Positions 1 through 5,073 of a stretch of 5,178 bases of DNA are shown here, in pieces. The translations under genes were made by a program, and so were the position numbers. The DNA is taken from assembly GCA_013153335.1 (NCBI GenBank), contig JAADEP010000201.1:1-5178 (forward strand), written 5' to 3'. Position 1 is the first letter of the stretch. Every line of letters starts with the position of its first letter. The stretch is from Chloroflexota bacterium. Its GTDB lineage: Bacteria > Chloroflexota > Anaerolineae > Anaerolineales > DRMV01. The notes under the pieces are model-generated. The model was given only the letters and a program-made list of their open reading frames with translations, was not told the origin of the DNA and did no database searches.

Positions 1-342
1 CTCGAGGTACGTGCGCGCGGGCTCGCCGGTCTCATAGTTCACCGGGATGGTCTCAAAGAGCACATCGGCCGGCACGCGACGCACAAAATCGAGCCCATCT
101 GTGGGTGCGGGTTCGACGCTGAGGTCCTGCAACGATCCGCCTTGCTCTACGCGACGTAAGGCCACGTCCAGATCCAAACCTTGCGGTGCGATCGCGCCGC
201 CATGGCGGCCCGTCATAATGCCGGTCACGAGAAAGTCGATGTTGTATTGGGCCTGTAAATCGGCCCGCTTTTCCTGCAACAGCCGGGCGAACGCGCGGCC
301 CACATTCCCGAAACCGAGCAAAGCTAAGCGATACACAGGCAT
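1..342 (-). CDS. hom: Homoserine dehydrogenase, N-terminal 114 residues (cut by window edge)
   Basis: NAD(P)-dependent homoserine dehydrogenase reduces aspartate semialdehyde to homoserine in the cytosol, the branch step to threonine and methionine. What is visible is the N-terminal Rossmann domain. The chain opens with a beta strand (YRLALLG) and the dinucleotide loop G10-F-G12-N-V-G15. Two further stretches fit this family: TGRHGGAIAPQGLDLD (44-59) and VLFETIPVNYETGEPA (94-109), the latter resembling the family's ETxPxxxETGEPA segment. The family is usually about 350-430 residues, so roughly two thirds lie beyond position 1. The frame is open to the edge. The ATG at 342 has a GGGAGG ribosome site at 351-356. 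The gene starts 2 bp after the stop of the upstream methyltransferase, so the two are almost certainly co-transcribed and perhaps translationally coupled. A bifunctional aspartokinase fusion is unlikely because the dehydrogenase domain starts at residue 1. Confidence 0.85.
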   Translation of the reverse strand, partial: MPVYRLALLGFGNVGRAFARLLQEKRADLQAQYNIDFLVTGIMTGRHGGAIAPQGLDLDVALRRVEQGGSLQDLSVEPAPTDGLDFVRRVPADVLFETIPVNYETGEPARTYLE

Positions 343-344
343 GG

Positions 345-1289
345 TTACGTCCTCCCGGGTTCGTGGATGGGCGTTTTGAAATCATAAAGGCCATCGTGGA
401 TGGCCCACGCGCGGCCACACTGCGGGCACGAAACCCGGTCCGCGGTTTCCTCCAGGGGCTCGTGCCCGCACACCGGGCACCGAAAGCGCAAGCGCGGGCG
501 GGGCATCGCGGGCTCTGCGGCCTCAGGGACTGCGCGCGCCTTGACGAACACACTGGGCGTGAGTTGCCACCAGTCGCCCGTGAGCTGGGCCAGGGCGTCG
601 AGCGCGACCAAAACGCGCACGGGCACGAGTCGCTTGAGCCACGGATGGCGAAAGTGCGACACGGTCAAACGCCGTTCAATACGAAAGCCGGCTTGACGCA
701 GCCACGTCTCGACCGCGCGCGGATGAAAGTCAAAATGCAGGGGCGCGAACTCAACCGGCTCCAGCGTAAAGGGGCTCCAGGCTTGTCGGCGTAAGACATA
801 GCGCAAGATGGCCTTGAGGTGCCGTTTGCTCGCGAACTCCAGGATAAACACCCCGCCATCGCGCAGCACGCGGCGCACTTCGGTCAAGACCCGCTGGGGC
901 TCGGCCATGTGGTGCAACACGCGAATCATGGTCGCGGCGTCGAAAAAGCCGCTGGCGAAGGGCAAATGATACGCGTTCGCGGCCACGTACACATAGCGTT
1001 CCGAGCGCCCCAAGCGCGCTTGGGCCTGACGCAGCATGGAGCGCGAATAATCGACCAAGACCACGCGGCGATAACCCTGGTAGCGGGGCGTATTGCGCCC
1101 CGCACCCGCGCCGATCTCGACCAACCACTCGCCCTGTTCCCCTGCGAGCAAGCGCCGAAGCGCGATGGCCTCGACCTGGTCCTCGTAGGTGCGTCCGCCT
1201 TGCTCCCAGAACCGGGTTTGATAATCCGCGCCTTCGTAATCGCACACCGGGGGCGAATCAGGCGGATGTTCGATGGGAGCTGGGCTCAT
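345..1289 (-). CDS. Class I SAM-dependent methyltransferase with C-terminal Trm112-like zinc ribbon
   Basis: A 314-residue cytosolic protein whose substrate cannot be read from sequence. The Methyltransf_11-type core shows motif I (VEIGAGAGRNTP, 57-68, SAM-binding glycine loop), an acidic residue at the end of strand 2 (D80 in VLVDYS), the ANAYHLPF segment (104-111) and RVLHHM (123-128). The core ends near residue 250 with WWQLTPSVFVKA. A short proline-rich linker then leads to a four-cysteine zinc ribbon: C271-x2-C274 and C288-x2-C291, followed by W-A-I-H-D-G-L-Y-D-F. That ending resembles Trm112/UPF0434 proteins (CxxC, CxxCG, xYPVxDGI). RlmA-type rRNA methyltransferases carry a related ribbon at the N-terminus, so the C-terminal position here is different. 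The start ATG at 1289 has a GGGGAGGG ribosome site at about 1296-1303. It lies 18 bp after the sortase-fusion stop and 2 bp before hom, so it is in an operon with both. A role in quinone, RNA or small-molecule methylation is open. Confidence 0.85.
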   Translation of the reverse strand: MSPAPIEHPPDSPPVCDYEGADYQTRFWEQGGRTYEDQVEAIALRRLLAGEQGEWLVEIGAGAGRNTPRYQGYRRVVLVDYSRSMLRQAQARLGRSERYVYVAANAYHLPFASGFFDAATMIRVLHHMAEPQRVLTEVRRVLRDGGVFILEFASKRHLKAILRYVLRRQAWSPFTLEPVEFAPLHFDFHPRAVETWLRQAGFRIERRLTVSHFRHPWLKRLVPVRVLVALDALAQLTGDWWQLTPSVFVKARAVPEAAEPAMPRPRLRFRCPVCGHEPLEETADRVSCPQCGRAWAIHDGLYDFKTPIHEPGRT

Positions 1290-1307
1290 GCAACGCCCTC
1301 CCCGCGA

Positions 1308-3098
1308 CTAAGGTTGCGTGACCAGCACCGCTTGCACCACCTGCCGTTGGGCATAGACCTGGCGGTCGGGCTGGTAGCCAGCGCACGTCACCAGCGTGAG
1401 CCACGCGTACCCGGCTTGCGGCACCTGCAGCACAGCCTCAACCGCGTCCGCCGCGACCGTGAACGCGCGGCGGACACGGTACTCATACGACGTGCCCCAC
1501 GCGGTCACATACACGGCATCATCATACCGCAAGGTGCTCAAGCCCGCCAGGGGCCCGGGCTCACCCTGAGCCAGCCACACATGCCCGGTCAGCACCGCGT
1601 TCCCGGGCTGGCCGGGAAGCCCAGTATCTTGTAGCCAGCCCAACGCCTGCGTCAACCACGCGACATCCCACGTTGGGCCGACGCGCGGCGCGGCCCACAC
1701 CGGCACCTGCAACCCCAGGCGCGGGATCTCGACCTGCCAGGTGCCCGCGCGACCGCTGGTCTTATACGAAGGAACGCGCAATCCGTAGGCCGGCGGCGCG
1801 AAGCCCGTATCCGGCAAGCGCTCGGGTCGCGACACGTGTATTCGGGCCTGAGCCTCATCGTCGTCGGCCAGGCCGTCCGCATAATCGTCGCGATCGGCCA
1901 GCACCGCGGGGATGCTGTCGGGGTCCGCGGCGCCCAGCAAGGTGATGGCGCCGGTCAGGCTTCGGTCGCCTTCCACCTGAGGGTTCAGCGTCAACGTCAA
2001 CGTGATCGCCTGGCCCGGCTCGAGATCGGGCACCGTCCAAACGCCGGTATTGGGATCGAACGTGCCCGTTTGCGGAGCCGCGCGCACGAAATCCCAGTCT
2101 TGAGGCCACTGGAGCGAGACTTCCACCGCGCTGGTCGGAAAAGGTCCGTCGTTGCGAAGCGTCCAGGTCACTGTGCACGGCTGGTTGATCTCGCAATCGG
2201 ACGGCGCGGCGACGTCCAAACTCGCATCGGCCCAGCGCACCGTCGCGCCGGTCACTTGTTCGTCGGGCAACAGGCGATAATCCAGCAGCTTGTGGAACGT
2301 CGCGGTCGAGCCCGAGATATCCACCCGATAGAGGGCTGTTGGGGTCGACGCGTAGACCGTCTGGCCATCTGAGGCCAATCCCCAAATAGACTCGCCGAGC
2401 GCGGCCTGAGATTCGCCGAGGACTTCGTACGACCCGGTAGGATTCCCGGCATCGTCGACGGGGAAACGGAGCAAATAATGCTCTGGGACCCATCGGGAAT
2501 TCGAGTAGACCCACCGGCCCCAAATCGCGTATATGTAGCCCGGGGTAAACGTGAAGTCCGCGCCGAACCCTTCAGGAAACCTCGGATCGCCGGTGAAGTC
2601 GTACCAGGAACGGCTGGTCACGGGATCGACGCGGCCCATCACATAAAGGTTATGCATTAGGGTGTAAGGGGAGTACGTTTGGATCGCGCCCGTGTGGAAC
2701 ATCCAATCCCAGCGAGGGTGGTATTCCAACGAATTCCCATACTCATACGGCAACTCGGGGAGTATCGCCGTAATCGCGCCCGTGTCGAGGTCGATGCGAT
2801 AGATTTTCGCCTTTGCACTGGCAAATTCCATGGAAATGCCGTACAGGTGGCCATCCATGGCATACGCTAGGTCACCAAAAGCTCCCTTGGCAGCATTTGG
2901 TACAGGATTGTGCGTACCGACCACTTCTTGAACCGGATTGCGTTCGACATTGCGAATCACCAAAATGCGATGGGCATCGGTGATGAGCCAAACATCCAAA
3001 GCAAAAGCGGACGAATTCGGAACAAAAACCGCGAAAATTATCAAAGCTCCCAAGAGCCAAAGCCGCCGAAACCCTCGCGGCCCTAACCAGCGCGACAT
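1308..3098 (-). CDS. Secreted beta-propeller-like/DUF11 protein fused to a C-terminal sortase domain
   Basis: A 596-residue exported protein. Residues 1-12 are basic, 13-26 hydrophobic (LWLLGALIIFAVFV), and a plausible signal peptidase site follows A31-F-A33. Residues 35-290 hold blade-like repeats (HLYGIS..KIYRIDLDTG at 84-107, NLYVMGRVDP at 150, YIYAIWGRW..YLLRFPVD at 188-215, TVYAST..ALYRVDISG at 247-263), suggesting a beta-propeller. Residues 291-390 match DUF11 (TWTLRNDGP, GTFDPNTGVWTVPDLEPGQ), with C302 and C308 able to form a disulfide. An Asp-rich stretch (402-415) precedes LPDTG at 428-432. Residues 454-593 are a sortase: IPRLGLQVPV, catalytic H506 (LTGH), C572 (TLVTC) and R585. All three catalytic residues are present, so it should be an active cysteine transpeptidase outside the membrane. 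There is no C-terminal membrane helix or basic tail. ATG at 3098 is preceded by AGGAGGG (3102-3108). The first ~400 bases are more AT-rich than the rest. The sortase call is firm; the propeller is inferred; substrate is unknown. Confidence 0.88.
   Translation of the reverse strand: MSRWLGPRGFRRLWLLGALIIFAVFVPNSSAFALDVWLITDAHRILVIRNVERNPVQEVVGTHNPVPNAAKGAFGDLAYAMDGHLYGISMEFASAKAKIYRIDLDTGAITAILPELPYEYGNSLEYHPRWDWMFHTGAIQTYSPYTLMHNLYVMGRVDPVTSRSWYDFTGDPRFPEGFGADFTFTPGYIYAIWGRWVYSNSRWVPEHYLLRFPVDDAGNPTGSYEVLGESQAALGESIWGLASDGQTVYASTPTALYRVDISGSTATFHKLLDYRLLPDEQVTGATVRWADASLDVAAPSDCEINQPCTVTWTLRNDGPFPTSAVEVSLQWPQDWDFVRAAPQTGTFDPNTGVWTVPDLEPGQAITLTLTLNPQVEGDRSLTGAITLLGAADPDSIPAVLADRDDYADGLADDDEAQARIHVSRPERLPDTGFAPPAYGLRVPSYKTSGRAGTWQVEIPRLGLQVPVWAAPRVGPTWDVAWLTQALGWLQDTGLPGQPGNAVLTGHVWLAQGEPGPLAGLSTLRYDDAVYVTAWGTSYEYRVRRAFTVAADAVEAVLQVPQAGYAWLTLVTCAGYQPDRQVYAQRQVVQAVLVTQP
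1803..1817 (-). other. Internal LPDTG sortase recognition motif
   Basis: These 15 bases encode L428-P-D-T-G432, a perfect LPxTG pentapeptide followed by FAPP. In ordinary sortase substrates LPxTG is followed by a hydrophobic helix and a basic tail at the C-terminus. Here it is followed by a roughly 20-residue linker and then the sortase domain of the same chain. From memory, Chloroflexota sortase fusions often carry LPxTGFxPG-like sequences at this point, so the motif is probably conserved rather than chance. Cleavage between T431 and G432 would separate the propeller/DUF11 half from the enzyme. Confidence 0.75.
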
Positions 3099-3123
3099 AT
3101 TCCCTCCTGAAACAGCAAAGATT

Positions 3124-3149
3124 CAACCCCCCGTCTTGCCGGGGGGTTG
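3124..3149 (-). terminator. C6/G6 hairpin between maoC and the sortase gene (possible terminator or leader hairpin)
   Basis: A perfect 10-bp stem (arms 3124-3133 and 3140-3149, loop of 6) with six consecutive G-C pairs. It lies 60 bp after the maoC-type stop and 25 bp before the sortase ATG. On the minus strand it is followed by AATCTTTGCTGTTT, which is T-rich but not a clean U-run, so termination would be partial at best. Because only 25 bases including the ribosome site separate it from the ATG, a promoter for the sortase gene would have to lie upstream of it (3150-3208) or inside maoC. The hairpin could then be a 5' leader structure or attenuator. Confidence 0.5.
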
Positions 3150-3208
3150 GCGCAACGAGCATAGATTAGGTCGAGCAATATTCGTGCCAGGTCACAAAAT
3201 TCGTGGCC

Positions 3209-3697
3209 TCAAGCTTCGGCGTCCGACGCGTCCTGAGGGCCCGAAGGTTGAGGTCGGCGCAGGAACAGGACGACCCGTTCGAATTCGACCACGATCGTGC
3301 CATCTTGTTTGCGGCCAATGTGGCGTAGACGCACAACCCCTGCGTTCGGCCGCGAACGCGAGGGGCGTTTCTCCAGCACTTCGGTCTCAACGTAAAGGGT
3401 ATCCCCGTGGAACATCGGGTTCGGATGGCGAACGTTCTCATAGCCCAAGTTTGCGATGATGGTTCCTTCAGTGAGCTCAGGGACCGTGAGCCCGGTCGCC
3501 AACGCGAGGGTCAACAAACCGTTCACGATTCGACGGCCAAAGATGGTCCGCGCGGCAAAATCCTCGTTCAAATGGAGCGGTTGGGTGTTCATGGTGATCG
3601 CGCAAAACAGAGTGTTGTCCGCTTCGGTGATGGTGCGGCCAAGCGCGTGTTGGATGCGCATCCCCACTTCCAAGTCTTCGTAGTATTTCCCCGGCAT
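3209..3697 (-). CDS. MaoC-family (hotdog fold) acyl-CoA hydratase/dehydratase
   Basis: A 162-residue cytosolic protein with a single MaoC-like hotdog domain. Members hydrate enoyl-CoAs or dehydrate hydroxyacyl-CoAs. The typical layout is visible: YYEDLEVGMRI (5-15), GRTITEADNTLFCAITMN (20-37), the active-site helix QPLHLNEDFA (39-48), TIFGRRIVNGLL (51-62) and HPNPMFHGDTL (91-101). The usual D-x-N-P-x-H signature reads N37-T-Q-P-L-H42, so the catalytic His is kept while Asp is Asn and Asn is Gln. I recall similar N-x-x-Q/P-x-H versions in the mesaconyl-CoA/beta-methylmalyl-CoA hydratase-like branch, so this may be a subgroup trait. ATG at 3697 is chosen because GGAGG sits 5 nt upstream (3703-3707). 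An in-frame TTG at 3724 would add nine residues, including the ribosome site itself. The last ~15 residues are polar and look disordered. It lies 65 bp downstream of trpS. The substrate cannot be assigned. Confidence 0.85.
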   Translation of the reverse strand: MPGKYYEDLEVGMRIQHALGRTITEADNTLFCAITMNTQPLHLNEDFAARTIFGRRIVNGLLTLALATGLTVPELTEGTIIANLGYENVRHPNPMFHGDTLYVETEVLEKRPSRSRPNAGVVRLRHIGRKQDGTIVVEFERVVLFLRRPQPSGPQDASDAEA

Positions 3698-3702
3698 AGG
3701 TT

Positions 3703-3707
3703 CCTCC
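3703..3707 (-). promoter_or_regulatory. Ribosome binding site that fixes the MaoC-type start
   Basis: On the minus strand GGAGG ends 5 nt before ATG 3697. The alternative upstream TTG (3724) has no such site, so the shorter 162-residue product is preferred. Confidence 0.8.
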
Positions 3708-3734
3708 GTGCCTTGAGCGTGCAAACCCGGGTCT

Positions 3735-3762
3735 CGCGCGCGGCCCTGGCGCGCCGCGCGCG
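3735..3762 (-). repeat. GC-only inverted repeat abutting the trpS stop codon
   Basis: Arms 3735-3744 and 3753-3762 are perfect 10-base reverse complements made only of G and C, with an 8-base loop. The right arm touches the TAG stop of trpS (3763-3765). No T-run follows on the minus strand, so it is not a canonical intrinsic terminator. It may protect the trpS 3' end or separate translation of trpS from the MaoC-type gene. Confidence 0.6.
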
Positions 3763-4842
3763 CTAAGCCGAACGGCGCAAGAGCGCCTCTACCCGCGGCC
3801 GGATCTCGGTTACGCCGTACATCCCCATGGCTTCGTGGACCAAGGCCATGGTCTCACGGGCTTCTTCGCGCATGCGCCGTGTCCCTTCGATAAGGATATC
3901 TTCAATGAGGTCAGGGCGTTGTGCGTAATACGCGCGGCGCTCCCGAATGGGGTCAAGGAAGGCGTTCAACGCTCGCGCGAGGCGCTTTTTGACCTCCACG
4001 TCGCCTACTTTGCCCTGGCGATAGCGTTCCTTCAACTCTTCGACTTCATCTTTGTCAGGATTGAAGATCTCGTGGTATCGGAAAACCACGTTGGACGGCT
4101 TGTCCGGATCCCCCGGGATATCCGGTCGGGTGCGGGTCGGATCAGTATACATGCGCATCACTTTGGCTTGGACTTCTTCGGGCGAATCGGAGAGGAAGAT
4201 CGCGTTGTTGAGGCTCTTGCTCATTTTGGCCTTGCCATAAATGCCCATGAGCGTCGGCACTTCGCCAATAAGGGCCTTGGGCAAGGGGAAAACCTCGCCG
4301 TACCAGCGGTTGAAGCGTCGCGCGATCTCGCGGGTCAGCTCCACGTGCGCTTCGTTGTCCTTGCCCACGGGCACCAAATGCGCGCGCGGGAGGAGAATAT
4401 CGGCCGCTTGCAAAACCGGATAACCGACCAGCCCAAAGGGCAGCGTATCTTCGTCGATGTTGGCCGCGCGCGCCATGTCCTTAATCGAGGGTAAGCGGGT
4501 CAAGCGCGGCAGGGTGATCAACATTTCGAAGATGAGATTGAGCTCATAGGTCTCGGGAATGGCGGACTGGACGAAGATGGTGCTCTTTTCTGGGTCAATC
4601 CCGACGGCTAGATAATCCAAGACCATCTCGCGGATGTTCTCGCGCAACTTGGCAATGTCTTCCTTGCGCGGTTTGGTGGTCAGAGTGTGCAGATCGGCAA
4701 TGATGAAAAAGCACTCGTACTTATCTTGCAGTGCGACCCGATTTTTGAGGCTGCCTACATAATGTCCCAAATGCAGCTTGCCGGTCGGGCGGTCGCCGGT
4801 CAAGACGCGAAGTTTCTTCGTAGGTTGGGTTGACGTGCTCAT
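3763..4842 (-). CDS. trpS: Tryptophanyl-tRNA synthetase
   Basis: A 359-residue cytosolic class Ic synthetase that activates tryptophan with ATP and charges tRNA-Trp. The order is typical and complete: TGDRPTGKLHLGHYVG (15-30) with the HIGH motif as H24-L-G-H27, the tryptophan-pocket helix LQAADIL (144-150) with the conserved Asp148, GKDNEAHVELTREIARRFN (160-178), and KMSKS at 206-210. An all-helical C-terminal region for the anticodon follows to residue 359. Two positions differ from the commonest bacterial form as I recall it: GKDN for GEDQ and LQAADIL for LMAADIL, which points to the second TrpRS branch. The ATG at 4842 was chosen because GAGGAGG (4851-4857) precedes it by 8 nt. An ATG 60 bases further upstream is in frame, but it adds 20 residues of non-conserved sequence that include the ribosome site and has no Shine-Dalgarno of its own. 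A Trp-specific T-box leader immediately upstream independently supports the identity and the regulation. Confidence 0.97.
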   Translation of the reverse strand: MSTSTQPTKKLRVLTGDRPTGKLHLGHYVGSLKNRVALQDKYECFFIIADLHTLTTKPRKEDIAKLRENIREMVLDYLAVGIDPEKSTIFVQSAIPETYELNLIFEMLITLPRLTRLPSIKDMARAANIDEDTLPFGLVGYPVLQAADILLPRAHLVPVGKDNEAHVELTREIARRFNRWYGEVFPLPKALIGEVPTLMGIYGKAKMSKSLNNAIFLSDSPEEVQAKVMRMYTDPTRTRPDIPGDPDKPSNVVFRYHEIFNPDKDEVEELKERYRQGKVGDVEVKKRLARALNAFLDPIRERRAYYAQRPDLIEDILIEGTRRMREEARETMALVHEAMGMYGVTEIRPRVEALLRRSA

Positions 4843-4850
4843 AGGCCGTT

Positions 4851-4857
4851 CCTCCTC
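4851..4857 (-). promoter_or_regulatory. Ribosome binding site of trpS
   Basis: GAGGAGG on the minus strand, 8 nt from ATG 4842. It decides between the 359-residue product and the 379-residue extension that would start at 4902. Confidence 0.8.
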
Positions 4858-4910
4858 AATCCAATCGCCCAAGCTCGGTGAGGAAGGGCGAGGGCGGGGC
4901 AAGGCGCCTT

Positions 4911-4948
4911 AAAACAAAACACGCGCCCCCCACGGGGACGGGCGCGTG
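4911..4948 (-). terminator. Intrinsic terminator of the T-box leader
   Basis: A 9-bp perfect GC-rich stem (CACGCGCCC, 4948-4940, with GGGCGCGUG, 4928-4920) is followed directly by UUUUGUUUU (4919-4911). It lies just 3' of the T-box sequence and about 68 nt before the trpS ATG, as expected for transcription attenuation. The loop includes CGUCCCC, which in this family can pair with the GGGG of the T-box in the antiterminator. Confidence 0.92.
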
Positions 4949-4953
4949 CGCGC

Positions 4954-4977
4954 TCGCGGTGCCACCCCGCTTGGTTG
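4954..4977 (-). promoter_or_regulatory. T-box sequence with UGGC tRNA-acceptor-binding bulge
   Basis: The minus strand reads AACCAAGCGGGGUGGCACCG and then CGAG, matching the family consensus AANNNGGGUGGNACCGCG. The bulge is U4964-G-G-C4961. Its variable fourth base, C, pairs with discriminator base G73, which is the base found in bacterial tRNA-Trp (GCCA end). Confidence 0.92.
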
Positions 4978-5070
4978 GGGCGCAAGCCCCAACCCGCTCC
5001 AGCCCGATAACGGGGGCGTCCGGCCCAACCTACTAACCCCAACCGGGCGTTCGGTCGGCAGCTCCCAGGC

Positions 5071-5073
5071 CCA
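5071..5073 (-). promoter_or_regulatory. Specifier codon UGG (Trp) in stem I
   Basis: UGG follows GAA directly on the 3' side of the specifier loop, opposite the AGUA on the 5' side. The two sides are joined by the CUCGUCG/CGGCGAG helix. It is followed by a purine (G), as is usual. A second UGG at 5067-5065 falls in the lower stem and is not positioned as the specifier. Confidence 0.85.

Noticed and set aside
1..6. CTCGAG (XhoI site) exactly at the window start
   Set aside because: It could hint at a cloned fragment end, but it encodes Leu-Glu in frame within hom and is equally explained by chance placement of the window.
819..1634. A 271-codon open frame on the plus strand across the methyltransferase and the end of the sortase gene
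   Set aside because: It crosses the boundary of two well-supported minus-strand genes, shows no recognisable domain, and is explained by high GC with few stop codons in the antisense frames.
1855..2523. A 222-codon minus-strand frame inside the sortase fusion gene
   Set aside because: It is an out-of-frame shadow, rich in Arg and Gly, of the propeller and DUF11 coding region, which is intact in the main frame.
3150..3208. Promoter for the sortase gene (TAATCT or TATGCT as -10 on the minus strand)
   Set aside because: No -35 element at acceptable spacing gives more than a weak match, so no promoter is called.
3835..4494. A 219-codon plus-strand frame antisense to trpS
   Set aside because: It is wholly inside trpS, whose motifs are conserved on the other strand. 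The translation has no family likeness and there is no ribosome site for it.
4843..4902. N-terminal extension of TrpRS by 20 residues
   Set aside because: The extra residues are not family-like, the extension would be coded across the GAGGAGG ribosome site, and it has no Shine-Dalgarno of its own.
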